Shown: positions 20,890-30,427 of the stretch, in pieces
Position numbering within the stretch: position 1 is the stretch's first letter
How the letters are laid out: each line of letters begins with the position of its first letter
Assembly (NCBI GenBank): GCA_003194525.1
Contig: NBIV01000013.1
Location: 489,228 to 553,227 of the forward strand
Direction: 5' to 3'
DNA from: Gracilariopsis chorda
Taxonomy: Eukaryota > Rhodophyta > Florideophyceae > Gracilariales > Gracilariaceae
DNA length: 64,000 nucleotides
Position numbers and translations under genes: made by a program
Notes under the pieces: model-generated
Told to the model about the DNA's origin: nothing
The model's database searches: none
Seen by the model: only the letters and a program-made list of their open reading frames with translations

Positions 20890-22134
20890 ATGACTTGTAC
20901 GAAGCCCACCGCTAAGAAAACGGTACGCGAAGCTCCTCCACATCATCATATTGGAACGAAAAGTATAAAAGCTATTCCATTCAACCCTAGAGAAAATCTT
21001 CTCTTAAATTTCTCTCGACGTGGTGATGTGGAGAAGGTGAAGATTCTTGATGGCTGGGTAGGGCTACGTCAATTCGTTATACCTTGCTCCAACGGCGATG
21101 AAGGTCAGTTCACGAGAGAGGAGTTCTGGCAATTTTTAGGTCCGCATATTCTTATGTTCCTTGAAGACTCTCCATGGGAGGAACTTTCTTTCAACGATCT
21201 CTACCGTTTAGGGTTGACGCTCTCCGTGAAGGACAACGTCGATTACAGCACACTTGAGGGGTACGCTTGGGTAATTGAGAAAATAGTATTCAAACATGGA
21301 TACTACTATGGTGTGGACGAAGCTACTCAGCGCGAACACGCCATTGGTCTGTATACCCTTCGTATATTCGGTACCCCTTCCAATGCATCGATGTTCCATT
21401 CCATGACTGAATCTGGAAACTTTAGGTTTGGCACGGATAATCGAATCATGGCAATTTTCGAGGTGGATCAGTGGTGCTTCAAGAACCCAGGACGTTATTT
21501 ACGAATGTCTACTGGCCGTTCTCGAGAGCCCAATCCCAGCCTTAGGGATTACGAGCTACCTCACGTGCAGCCCATTCGCTTCCGGGACGAGACTGGTTTA
21601 TGTCTCCCCGCAGCGTTATGCAATGGGTTGCATGCCCTCCACGCTTCTGTTTGTCACGACTACTGGGAAAGGTTCCGAGGTTATCAGAATGCTTTTGAGC
21701 AGTTTGGTATCCCCGCGCCCCGGATTCGAGATCTCCCTGATCAACAAAAACACCTTTCTCAGCGTGATGCAAACCTTCAAAGAGTTCATGGACATGGTCA
21801 CTCGATTCGTCTCATAGATGTTGTTTATCTCCCTCCTGGTGTCGATCTTCTTACCCTGCATGGAACTGGGGGTGTCTACCACACTTTGGCAATCGATACT
21901 GATCATGGTCATATACTTGATTGTATGGAGCCATACAGATTGGTACTTTGCCCATATTCCCTGCAGAGATGCGTTGGTAGTGGTTCTGAGTTCCTTGAAG
22001 TCACCGAAATCCGGCAACTAGTCTTGGCTTTCTATGGTTCTTCTAAACGTCCACGTCATCATAATGATAACCATACTAAGCGTCGCCGTAGGCATGCGTC
22101 ACATCGTGAAGAGGAAGTGATAGTTCTCGATTAG
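20890..22134 (+). CDS. Intact convergent accessory ORF of element 3; possible cysteine-peptidase-like protein
   Basis: A 414-codon ORF antisense to pol, ending 152 bp from the pol stop. The ATG at 20890 is the first in frame. The N-terminus is basic (KPTAKKTVREAPPHHH). A central region of about 60-220 is unassigned. Near residues 235-250, ETGLCLPAALCNGL resembles the nucleophile helix of papain-like peptidases, and about 85 residues later GGVYHTLAIDTDHGHILDC could supply His and Asp. This is inference from motif spacing, not a family match. The C-terminus is strongly basic (SSKRPRHHNDNHTKRRRRH), suggesting nuclear targeting or nucleic-acid binding. Being intact in a young element, it is probably functional cargo of the element. 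Alternatives: a deubiquitinase/SUMO-protease-like fold, or a non-enzymatic protein. Confidence 0.75.
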   Translation: MTCTKPTAKKTVREAPPHHHIGTKSIKAIPFNPRENLLLNFSRRGDVEKVKILDGWVGLRQFVIPCSNGDEGQFTREEFWQFLGPHILMFLEDSPWEELSFNDLYRLGLTLSVKDNVDYSTLEGYAWVIEKIVFKHGYYYGVDEATQREHAIGLYTLRIFGTPSNASMFHSMTESGNFRFGTDNRIMAIFEVDQWCFKNPGRYLRMSTGRSREPNPSLRDYELPHVQPIRFRDETGLCLPAALCNGLHALHASVCHDYWERFRGYQNAFEQFGIPAPRIRDLPDQQKHLSQRDANLQRVHGHGHSIRLIDVVYLPPGVDLLTLHGTGGVYHTLAIDTDHGHILDCMEPYRLVLCPYSLQRCVGSGSEFLEVTEIRQLVLAFYGSSKRPRHHNDNHTKRRRRHASHREEEVIVLD

Positions 22135-22286
22135 GTTCTTCATCAAGGGCTAGTCCTTCAACCTCTATGCATTGATTCAATAAACTGTGCACAAATTGCA
22201 TACATGCATCTTCTTTCCTAAGACCATATATAAAGGTTTTATGCTATAGTTGTTTAGGTAATTACTCATCTGTGTTCACCTACCTT

Positions 22287-24647
22287 TCAGTATTTTAGGA
22301 TCGTTGGTCGTCTTACATATGGGACAAGGCGTCGAGCGTGAATGGGACTTCTGCTTATCTTTCCATGCCTTGAACTTAGAGTATAAGCAGGATGCTTAGC
22401 TCTAATGATCGTACAAGGACCGTAGAACTTGGACGTAAACGGGGGCCATTTCTTGGCCTTGTTCATACTTGCTCCTCGAGCTACTAGTACTTCGTTTCCT
22501 ACCTGAAAGACTTTATCCTTAGCAGCTCGCTGGGAGCTTGCGTGCTTTAGGGCTCGCGTGGCCCTTTGACGCAAGGCAGAATCTAATTCCACCCCACGAT
22601 GTAAGTCGCCACCGCTTATGACGAGAGCAGATGGGTCATCTTGCGACATGCGTGGGGGAACACCATACAGCAATTCAAATGGAGAAGGCCCATTCCTTAG
22701 ATGACGGCGCCTGTATCCGTACAGTACCTTCTGTAGAACTTCGTCCCAAGGCTCTTGGCACTCTAAGATGCTCTTCGTCATGGACTTCTTTAGAATGCCA
22801 ATCATCCGTTCAGCTCTGCCATTCGACATCGGTGCATATGCCATCACCGTCTTCCAGGTGATTCCATGTTGTTTGTTGAATTCCGATAGAGCTCTTGCAG
22901 TAAAACTAGTGGCATTATCGGAGATCACGATGCGAGGCGGGCCAAATGGAGCCACGATTTCATCTTCTAGGAATTCAATCACTTCCTTAGCGGTTGATGT
23001 CGGTGTGGCTTTCGCTATCGGCCAACCTGTTACATGCTCTACTCCCACCAACATTAATCTACTCTTCCGAACTGTCGTGGGCAGAGGTCCTGCAAAATCG
23101 ATAGAAAACGTGTGAAATAAGCCCGTCAAGGGGTATCGGAGCGTAGTTTGATACGTCGGAACATTCTTTGCCGACTGGCATCCATCACAGCTGCTTACAA
23201 ACTCCGTAACATGCTTGTATACCTCTGGCCACCAGTAACGTTCTAGCACAAATTGCTTGGTACTGTTAAAGTCCCAGTGTCCAATATCATCATGAAAACT
23301 TCTTAAGATCTGTAGTCGGTTCCTTACTTCTGGTATCACTAGAGGTCCTTTCTTAGTTCTACGGAAGAGTCTTCCATTCCACACCATATAATTATTTGCG
23401 TTCTTCGTAATCTTGCGACGCTCGAAGGGATCCTTAGTCTCCAATGTCAATCCCAAGATGTAGTTCCCTGTATCAACAAGGAATTGCTCTAAGTCCTCGA
23501 ATATCGGCCCTTCCGAGTAAACCGCTAGTACTGTTTCATCTGAGTTTTGATCTGCAGATACCTCTATGCGCGACAAGTAATCTGCAACACGATTACTTGC
23601 CCCCGGCCTGTACTTTATCTCAAACTCATATTCCGAAAGAAAATCCATCCATCTTGTAAGTCTCCCGTGGATATCCCGTTTTCTAAACGCATACTGCAAG
23701 GCCTGATGATCAGTAATGAGTGTGAATGGGAGGGAGGATAGCAAGTAAACACGAAACGTCTTCAATGCAAAGATGACCGCTAATGCCTCGCGTTCGCAGG
23801 CTGAATAACGTCTCTCGGCGGCTGTCATCGTACGACTGGCAAACTGTATAGGATGTAGTTTGCCCTCCTTCTTCTGAGAAAGTACTGCCCCTAGGGAAAC
23901 ACTGGATGCATCAGTTTCAACTATGAAGGGTTCATTAAAGTCAGGAAATCCTAGAACCGGGGGTTTCACCAGCTTGGCCTTGAGACATAGGAAAGCTTCT
24001 TCCATTTCTTGGATCCAGCGCCACTTTTTCTTTGGTGATGTGGCTTCATGCAAGGCAGCCGATGCTTCAGCAAACCTAGGTATAAATGGTCGATAGGAAC
24101 TCGCTAATCCAAGGAAACTTCTTAGCTCCGTCGCGGAGGTTGGGTGTGGGGCTTCCTGTATAGCTTTGATCTTCTCTGGATCCGTCGCGATTCCCATCTT
24201 GTCGATGACGTGTCCCAAAAGCTTCACTCGAGGCTGCGCAAAACTACACTTAGTCAGCTGAATCTTCAACCCGTGTGAGGCAACCATGTCAATTACTTTT
24301 TGGCAATGCATCAGATGATCCTCTACATTGTCGGAGAAGATTACGACGTCATCCAAGTAGACGCGAACGAAGGATAAGTCTTTCAGGACGGCGTCCATCA
24401 TTCTCTGAAATGTGGCAGGTGCATTCATCAATCCGAATGGCATGACTTCAAACTTGAATGTACCGAATCTGCAGATGAAATTCGTCATCTCCTTGCACTC
24501 CTCGGCCATCTTCACTTGCCAATATCCTGAAAACAAATCTAGAGTTGTGAATAATGAGGATCCACTAAGTTCATCAAACACTTCTTCTATGCGTGGTAAT
24601 GGCCACCGATCAGACTTCATTTTGGCATTCAATGCACGGTAATCCAC
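22287..24647 (-). CDS. Element 3 pol: RT (most), RNase H and integrase
   Basis: A continuous 786-codon frame. The RT begins at DYRALNAKM and includes TLDLFSGYWQV, FEVMPFGLMNAPATFQ and VYLDDVVIFS, all intact. The thumb has TELRSFLGLASSYRPF. RNase H has VETDASSVSLGAVLSQ, EREALAVIFAL and ITDHQALQYAF. Integrase has the zinc domain (HDDIGHWDFN, SSCDGCQ) and a D,D,E core (SIDFAGPLP, ISDNATSF, NGRAERMIG). The end, GPCTIIRAKHPAYTL, is the SH3-like part; no chromodomain follows. It has no natural start: its frame joins the upstream ORF across a -1 shift at about 24650-24675. Confidence 0.93.
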   Translation of the reverse strand: MDYRALNAKMKSDRWPLPRIEEVFDELSGSSLFTTLDLFSGYWQVKMAEECKEMTNFICRFGTFKFEVMPFGLMNAPATFQRMMDAVLKDLSFVRVYLDDVVIFSDNVEDHLMHCQKVIDMVASHGLKIQLTKCSFAQPRVKLLGHVIDKMGIATDPEKIKAIQEAPHPTSATELRSFLGLASSYRPFIPRFAEASAALHEATSPKKKWRWIQEMEEAFLCLKAKLVKPPVLGFPDFNEPFIVETDASSVSLGAVLSQKKEGKLHPIQFASRTMTAAERRYSACEREALAVIFALKTFRVYLLSSLPFTLITDHQALQYAFRKRDIHGRLTRWMDFLSEYEFEIKYRPGASNRVADYLSRIEVSADQNSDETVLAVYSEGPIFEDLEQFLVDTGNYILGLTLETKDPFERRKITKNANNYMVWNGRLFRRTKKGPLVIPEVRNRLQILRSFHDDIGHWDFNSTKQFVLERYWWPEVYKHVTEFVSSCDGCQSAKNVPTYQTTLRYPLTGLFHTFSIDFAGPLPTTVRKSRLMLVGVEHVTGWPIAKATPTSTAKEVIEFLEDEIVAPFGPPRIVISDNATSFTARALSEFNKQHGITWKTVMAYAPMSNGRAERMIGILKKSMTKSILECQEPWDEVLQKVLYGYRRRHLRNGPSPFELLYGVPPRMSQDDPSALVISGGDLHRGVELDSALRQRATRALKHASSQRAAKDKVFQVGNEVLVARGASMNKAKKWPPFTSKFYGPCTIIRAKHPAYTLSSRHGKISRSPIHARRLVPYVRRPTILKY

Positions 24648-26944
24648 GCAAAATCTCGGGCTTCCATCCTCTTTGTCGCGATTACAATGGGGAAAGACCA
24701 GGCAGAGTTCGCTGGTGTGATGATTCCTGCACGAAGCATTTTGTCAATCTCATTTCTTACCAAATCATTATGTCGCGGTGGGAGACGTCTGGCCCCAAAC
24801 GTTAGAGGTTCTGGATCCTTTAGCTCAAAAGAATGCTTGACAGGGACATCAGCAGGTCTGAGATCCTCCAGGGACCAAGAAACAGCCTTTGAGTCTATAA
24901 GTGTTGCAGAGAGTTGCCTCTGTGCCCGTTCCGAAAGGTGCTTGACCTTTGTCGCGAGTAGTGCCGATTTTAGGTCTTCTTCCTCTCCCGTGAGTGTCAA
25001 CACATGCAGGTCCTCTTCCCCAATATCACTACCTTCATCTTCTTCTAAGAGCAGGGGAATTTTCCCTTCCCCTTCATCGTCACCAATCATTGTCCGGTGT
25101 GATTCGACCTCCTTTGCTAGAGCCACAACCAGCTCTTGCTCCTCATCACTTTCAGAGTTGGAAGACGCTCGATAGATTTCTGAGTCTGAGGTGAAATCCT
25201 CACTGTCAGTCTCGGATCCTTCCACATCAGGGATGCGTTCGTCATATTCGAGATCTAATACGGATTCCTTTTCTTCTATAGTTACGGTCACGGTATGATT
25301 CCCCATGTCGATACAAGCTTGAATGCTCTCTAAGGTCGGGGAACCGATAATCACGTCCACCGGTGGGTCATTCACAACCAGAAAGTTTAGCATGGTCTTT
25401 GATTCACCGAACAATACAGGAACGTCTTTGACGACGCCTCGTACTACACTCGAGCTTCCATCGGCGACTTTAATCTTCCTCGTGGTTGCTTTTGGTGAGA
25501 GCGTAAGTTCTTCTATCAGGGAACTGGAAAGAAGGTTTGGCACTGCTCCTGAGTCTAGCTGTGCGTTGACTTTAGTTCCGAATAGCTTCAACTTCACAAC
25601 TTTTAATCTTCTGATACTTCCAGGCTTGTGCGCGACGGTAACCTTTTGACTTCTAGCATTCTTCACAAACAGTTTTTGAATCTGTCTTTTTGCTTCTTCG
25701 GCATCTCCACGGAGCAGCTGGCCAAACGCGGGCTCACATGAAGCATTTTCCAACTCAATGAGAACATTGTACCGTCCTACGAAGTCTGAAATTTCATCTT
25801 TTCGGGCCTTCTGGGCCTTCTTCCGGGACGGCTTGCGGGATTGAGGCTTGGCCTTCTTCCGACTTGGTAGGCCCCTCCTAAGGTCAATGACTGGTGCCGG
25901 CTGAGGGTTGAGCAACTCTCTCACAGCCATTCTTCCTGTCTTTGGCTGTTTCGGCAGCGCCCTGCCCTCAGCATCTCTCTTCGTAGCATTGACAGTCTCT
26001 TCTTCTTCGACTTCTTCAGTCACTATTCCCACTGTGTACTCTTTATCCTTTCCCAAGTCTTTCGGTGTGTCTCCTTCTGTTTTCATATGTGTGTCATTGG
26101 CAGCGACGGCGGGTTGTAGCATCTGGGGCTTTGACCAACAAGTAGCTTCTGAGTGTCCCATCTTCCCACACCGTGGGCATCTGGTATTCTGGTGTGGATT
26201 CTTGTCGCAGCGGTTCGCTCCATGTCCTGGCTTGTGGCAGAATGAACAGACACGAATATTGTTCTCCTTGGTCGAAGTTTGTTTCTTCTTAACCAAGAGG
26301 GTGAGTTCCGCTATCTGAGGGGTGAGATCATCTACCTTGTTCTCCAATGACTCCACCGTTTGTTCGGGGCGACGGAGAATCCTCATAGTGTGAGGTCGCT
26401 TACCTTCTCCTCGTTTCCCGTTTCCAATGTAGGCTTCACTGAAAGTTTTTCGGCAACGAACATAGTCCCGAATGGTACGCTTGAGCGATTCGTAGTCGCT
26501 TGTACCTCTTAACAACACGTATTGAGCCAGGTCCATATTTTCCATGACTGCATTTCTCGGCAATCCAAACTTAGCTTCATTGTTGAAGTTAGCTTTCTTA
26601 AAAGCGCCATCCATATCCGTCAGAGAACTAGCCATGTCCAACGGACGGAGCTTGCAGTTCATGGCTCTTCGTATATACTCTTCCTGACCAACCACTTCAG
26701 AAAATTCTTCGACCATAGCTTGCTTCACAGCATCGTAGTCATATGCTTCTTCAATTAACTGTCCTTCGTACGCGTAGGTTTTGTAATAAAATTCAAACCC
26801 CTTTCCTGTCAAACACGGCAAGAGTCGCGTTGCTTTTTCCGAATCATTAGTACTTTTTGCGACAACATTGTCAAAGGAAAAGAAGAACTTGACTACATCC
26901 GAGTCAGGTTCACCATTGAACACAATTGCTGAAGACGACGACAT
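24629..26944 (-). CDS. Element 3 gag, protease and start of RT
   Basis: The ATG at 26944 lies 33 nt from the LTR. The capsid region is about 1-170 (FNGEPDSDVVKFFFSFDNV). Two classic CCHC zinc knuckles follow, CSFCHKPGHGANRC (about 233-246) and CPRCGKMGHSEATC (256-269). A basic stretch near 360-385 precedes the retropepsin with LDSGAVPNLL (about 463-472), and an acidic region leads to the RT entry (PANSAWSFPIVIATK). The frame then goes out of register within RT motif 1 and stops at 24629. Re-reading one base would join the following ORF, so this is either a programmed -1 shift in an odd place, a recent one-base deletion, or an assembly error. Confidence 0.92.
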   Translation of the reverse strand: MSSSSAIVFNGEPDSDVVKFFFSFDNVVAKSTNDSEKATRLLPCLTGKGFEFYYKTYAYEGQLIEEAYDYDAVKQAMVEEFSEVVGQEEYIRRAMNCKLRPLDMASSLTDMDGAFKKANFNNEAKFGLPRNAVMENMDLAQYVLLRGTSDYESLKRTIRDYVRCRKTFSEAYIGNGKRGEGKRPHTMRILRRPEQTVESLENKVDDLTPQIAELTLLVKKKQTSTKENNIRVCSFCHKPGHGANRCDKNPHQNTRCPRCGKMGHSEATCWSKPQMLQPAVAANDTHMKTEGDTPKDLGKDKEYTVGIVTEEVEEEETVNATKRDAEGRALPKQPKTGRMAVRELLNPQPAPVIDLRRGLPSRKKAKPQSRKPSRKKAQKARKDEISDFVGRYNVLIELENASCEPAFGQLLRGDAEEAKRQIQKLFVKNARSQKVTVAHKPGSIRRLKVVKLKLFGTKVNAQLDSGAVPNLLSSSLIEELTLSPKATTRKIKVADGSSSVVRGVVKDVPVLFGESKTMLNFLVVNDPPVDVIIGSPTLESIQACIDMGNHTVTVTIEEKESVLDLEYDERIPDVEGSETDSEDFTSDSEIYRASSNSESDEEQELVVALAKEVESHRTMIGDDEGEGKIPLLLEEDEGSDIGEEDLHVLTLTGEEEDLKSALLATKVKHLSERAQRQLSATLIDSKAVSWSLEDLRPADVPVKHSFELKDPEPLTFGARRLPPRHNDLVRNEIDKMLRAGIITPANSAWSFPIVIATKRMEARDFAWITVH

Positions 26945-26957
26945 CGTTCTGAAAAAG

Positions 26958-26976
26958 CCCCTCCTCGAGAGTACCA
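26958..26976 (-). promoter_or_regulatory. tRNA primer binding site of element 3
   Basis: The minus-strand sequence TGGTACTCTCGAGGAGG follows the CA end of the 5' LTR with no spacer. Position and the leading TGG are those of a primer binding site. The priming tRNA would end in CGAGAGTACCA; I cannot name it. Confidence 0.75.
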
Positions 26977-27145
26977 TGAAAGCAACAAAGCGGCTTACCT
27001 CCCCCTTCGGATGGGAAGGGGGAGGGGCTGACTTTTATTGACTCTGGCCCTCCAGCGAGATCGCCGGAGGGCCAATCAGACGTCTTCATAAAGGCTGGCG
27101 TGCCATACGCGCCAGCCAAGTCCGTCCACGTGGACAGCCTCTACA
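26977..27145 (-). repeat. 5' LTR of element 3
   Basis: A 169-bp copy of 20140-20309 lacking one G. It would hold the promoter for the minus-strand genome. TSD GATAT follows at 27146-27150. Confidence 0.95.
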
Positions 27146-27409
27146 GATATCAAAAGTTTTCAAAATGGACTATAATTACGAGTTCGAACTTTTGACAAGT
27201 CCTCATAAAAAATGAACGTTAACTGGCAAACTGCGTGTTAATAATGCAGCGCCAGTAGTGAACAGTGTCTCGATGGCCGATGAGGCCTCATAGGGTTACA
27301 CTTCCTAACCCGTATATTCTTAAGTTCCCACTGACAGTATACTACTAGTAGTAGTGTGCAGACTGGTCCACTACTTCAATTCCAAATGCCCAGATACCGT
27401 TCAATGCAT

Positions 27410-28870
27410 TCAAGCCATCTTCCTCTTCTTTCTCTTCTTTGGTTTGCTTCGAGCCACGGCTATTGCTGCGTTCTCCACAGCTGCACCTTGTTTCTGAGAC
27501 GTCTCGCGTGCCCATGCCGGCCTTTCAAAGTCCTCCTCGTTCATATCGTTGTGCAAATAGCACCATTCTTTGGTTTCTGCATCGTACCGAACTGGTGCGT
27601 TTTCTTCGTAGTGAAGTCGATCAAGCGCTCCAGAAACCACTGTGTTCAGTTGTTGAAATGTAGCCCCTTCTCGAACGTATTGACTGTCCCTCAACAAATC
27701 ACAAATATCTGCCCTCGTTCCACGATTGTTAGGCAGCCGACTTGCAGCATCTCTCACGATACATAGAATTGTGACATGACTCGGGCGTTCATTCCGCAGC
27801 AAAACGTGTTCTCGCGGTCGACCACCATCTATCGCTGGGCCTCGCTTTAGGGGACCCACAATTGACGTACCCCACGGATTGGCATACTTGAATGCTCTTT
27901 CGGGAACCATGTATCTTTGCGTTTCTTGGTTACGAAAGTCTAGAACTCTTCGCCAGCGATCGGCGTCCCATTCTTTCATTATACTTGATCGCGCCGCTGC
28001 TTCTGCGGTGGCTTGAATTCTATTGGGCAGTGCTTGCAACGCACCGCCTGTTCGGGTAAGATTGCCGCCCACGGCTGCCAATCCAGCCATGGCATCACCT
28101 GCATATTCCAAACAGGCCTTTCGGGCTAAGAGACGTCGAATGGATCGATTCTGGTACTCTCTCATGGCCATGATATGATGACGTCTTTCAATTAATGTAA
28201 CTCTCAGACGCCATCTCTTCACTCTGGGATGAGTTAGACCAGCAGCAACGGCATCGAAACATCGCTCTCGAGGTGAGCCAAAATACACTTCACTGCCACC
28301 TACAAGCATTCGCGCAACGCGTTCTTTTTCTTCATCTGGTAAATGTCGCGGCAGGTGCTGTTTCAGTGACTCTCGCTCCTCTTCCGAGAACCTTTCCCAT
28401 GCTTCTGCGTTAATGACATCGCCAGCCTTCATTCCGAGAGCGCAGCAGGCTCCAATTTGACCAATGTACGTGTCAAGCAAATTGTGAGTGTACTCGTCGC
28501 CGGAGCTGGCTACGCCTTCATCCTCATCTGCTTTGCGCTTTCCACCCACTTTCTTCTTTCCCTTCCTCTTAACAACCGGGGGCTTTCCAGCTGACGGCAT
28601 AACCGGCGTGGGGGACAATCCCAGCATATCGAGGCTCTTTGCCGTGGCCTCTCGGGCATTATAGTCCGGGCGCGGCTTCCCTCGGCCGCGTCTCTTAGTA
28701 GGGCGAGGGGGCATGGTGACAGAAAAGCTGCGGGCGAACCTGTCTGTGGATACGGACTGAACAGAAGAGCGGGAGCGGGAAGCTTGTCGACGAGGGGCTG
28801 TGGGAAGTCTTCGGTCCGAAGAAAACGATCGCACATCACGATGATCGTCGCTCGCAGAATAATAACTCAT
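27410..28870 (-). CDS. NFRKB: NFRKB-like INO80 complex subunit
   Basis: Residues about 150-245 match the DEUBAD domain of NFRKB: AEAWERFSEEERESLKQHLP, then a gap-free FGSP and a helix ending near GLTHPRV. Residues about 362-440 match its winged-helix-like domain (HVTILCIVRDAASRLPNNRGTRADICDLL). NFRKB proteins belong to the INO80 chromatin-remodelling complex, where the DEUBAD domain controls the deubiquitinase UCHL5 in animals. The N-terminus is basic and disordered (PPRPTKRRGRGKPRP), and the C-terminus ends KPKKRKKRK. I chose the ATG at 28870; 28714 is a good alternative and the frame stays open further upstream. No introns are needed. It is shorter than animal NFRKB but has both signature domains. 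Confidence 0.75.
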   Translation of the reverse strand: MSYYSASDDHRDVRSFSSDRRLPTAPRRQASRSRSSVQSVSTDRFARSFSVTMPPRPTKRRGRGKPRPDYNAREATAKSLDMLGLSPTPVMPSAGKPPVVKRKGKKKVGGKRKADEDEGVASSGDEYTHNLLDTYIGQIGACCALGMKAGDVINAEAWERFSEEERESLKQHLPRHLPDEEKERVARMLVGGSEVYFGSPRERCFDAVAAGLTHPRVKRWRLRVTLIERRHHIMAMREYQNRSIRRLLARKACLEYAGDAMAGLAAVGGNLTRTGGALQALPNRIQATAEAAARSSIMKEWDADRWRRVLDFRNQETQRYMVPERAFKYANPWGTSIVGPLKRGPAIDGGRPREHVLLRNERPSHVTILCIVRDAASRLPNNRGTRADICDLLRDSQYVREGATFQQLNTVVSGALDRLHYEENAPVRYDAETKEWCYLHNDMNEEDFERPAWARETSQKQGAAVENAAIAVARSKPKKRKKRKMA

Positions 28871-29383
28871 GGGCAGCGCTTGTAAAAATATTCGAGAAAG
28901 GTCGTGTGGGTGACTTGTGACGGTGCGCGTAGCTGCTCGAAGTGTGCGACGCTCGTGCTGGCCGCGACGTGGATGCGATTTGCATGGCTGACCAAGATCA
29001 TCTTCAACTTTCAAATTGCATTTCGAGCAGACCTTCACCGCTGTCACACGAGGCAACGTGGCATACGTGCGTGTTGCATGGCATGCGGCTGAACTCAAGG
29101 CTTGTGCTGGCGGCTCCGCTCCTGGTTGGTCGAGCGCTCATGAGTTGATTGACAGCGGTACGGGGCACTCCGTCCCAGTCCGCTGCATTTGTAAGCATCT
29201 TCGTCGTTTTTGTCTAAAGCAAAGGAAACTAGACAACTTTCCAAAGTCTCTTGGATGTCACGAAGGCAGTTCATCGTACCTGAGTACGCAATCGAGACCA
29301 AAGTACTGCTTCATTACCAGCTTCTTCCGACTATCAGTTGAATCAAACCCCACTATACTCTTCGAGCGCTTTGTATCCTTGCC
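28871..29383. other. Divergent intergenic region
   Basis: About 510 bp between the divergent starts of the NFRKB-like and SDF2-like genes. No conserved ORF is supported; it must hold both promoters. The first 230 bp are open in the NFRKB frame. Confidence 0.4.
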
Positions 29384-30043
29384 ATGAAGCAAACAATGGC
29401 ATTCCATCCTTTTGTTCTCACTTTCGTACTCCTGGCGCTCTTCACCCGGTCACTGGCTGAGGATACAGAGGTGACTGATGTAACCTACGGGTCCACGATA
29501 AAACTAGAGCACGTTTCAACGAAGCATCGTCTCCATTCTCACGAGGTGAAGTATGTAACCGGTTCTCAGCAACAGTCAGTGACAGCAGTCAGTGACACTG
29601 CCGATTCCAACTCGTTATGGACAGTGAAAAATGCTCACCAGGCGGATCCGATAATGCCTGGAACTCCAGTTTTGTGTGGACACACTATAAGATTACAGCA
29701 TTTGAGAACTGGGAAGAATCTCCATTCTCACAAACACCGAGCCCCGCTGAATGGCGACTACGAGGTCAGTGCGTTTGGAGAGTTAACCGGGCGCTGGTCG
29801 GATGGCGACAAAGGCGATAACTGGACTATAGAGTGTACCACGGGCTCCGGTCCTTGGAAACGAGGAGCAAACGTAAGACTGCGTCATGTGGACACTGGTA
29901 CTCTCCTATCTAGCAACAGCAATCTCAAGTTTAGGCAACCCATTCCCGATCAGCAACAAGTGAGCGCTTCAAGTTGGAAAAAGACAAATACGCTATGGAA
30001 AACAGGCGAGGGATTTTACATCGCGCCACCTTCTGCAAAATAG
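29384..30043 (+). CDS. SDF2: SDF2-like ER-lumen MIR-domain protein
   Basis: The ATG at 29384 gives a signal peptide (FHPFVLTFVLLALFTRSLA). Three MIR repeats follow, each with the hallmark of a beta-strand plus a leucine/His-Ser turn: IKLEHVSTKHRLHSHEV, IRLQHLRTGKNLHSHKH and VRLRHVDTGTLLSSN. The length (219 aa) equals that of SDF2 proteins. SDF2 acts in the ER with the HSP40 ERdj3 and BiP in quality control of secretory proteins. The C-terminus (APPSAK) lacks an HDEL/KDEL signal, so retention would need a partner. Intronless. Confidence 0.9.
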   Translation: MKQTMAFHPFVLTFVLLALFTRSLAEDTEVTDVTYGSTIKLEHVSTKHRLHSHEVKYVTGSQQQSVTAVSDTADSNSLWTVKNAHQADPIMPGTPVLCGHTIRLQHLRTGKNLHSHKHRAPLNGDYEVSAFGELTGRWSDGDKGDNWTIECTTGSGPWKRGANVRLRHVDTGTLLSSNSNLKFRQPIPDQQQVSASSWKKTNTLWKTGEGFYIAPPSAK

Positions 30044-30427
30044 ATGACCTAGCTCATTGCCGCGCCAAGCTCAATACACTTTGAAGCGTTATGTACGTCA
30101 TCATCGTGTAATACAGTTCTCGCTGGCTTGGGTATAATGCAGCATCTGATGAGAATCTATGAACGGAAGTCGGGTGACAACTTTTTTCATAACTCTCGCG
30201 GACAGCACGCGCAGTCTTAGTCCATTCACTTAACAGTTCAGGTTTCCTTGTTTCCGCTGAACACAGGAAAGTGATCCCCTGTTCGTATCCGTTTTGCAAG
30301 TGCTTGCAGGTGCTTGCAGGCGTATGCCAACGCAACCATTCAAGGAGTATACGGTGAATACGCTGAAGCCCATGTTCAGCCCTCTTCAATTCGCAAGGAA
30401 GAATCGTCCACGACATATCAGAACCCG
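30044..30427. other. Convergent intergenic region
   Basis: 384 bp between the convergent stops of the SDF2-like and CURT1 genes. No ORF or repeat of note was seen. Confidence 0.4.

Larger units (their letters stand above)
20140..27145 (-). mobile_element. Complete, recent Ty3/gypsy-type LTR retrotransposon (element 3)
   Basis: The element is 7006 bp long. Its direct LTRs, 20140-20309 and 26977-27145, begin TGAAAG and end CTACA, and by eye differ only by one G in a G run (170 against 169 bp). GATAT duplications flank it. On the minus strand a primer site abuts the 5' LTR and gag starts 33 nt later. gag-protease-RT-RNase H-integrase fills 26944-22287. Downstream, a plus-strand 414-codon ORF (20890-22134) is preceded by a 47-bp tandem array. 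No chromodomain was seen. Near-identical LTRs imply recent insertion, although one frame break lies in the RT. Confidence 0.95.
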
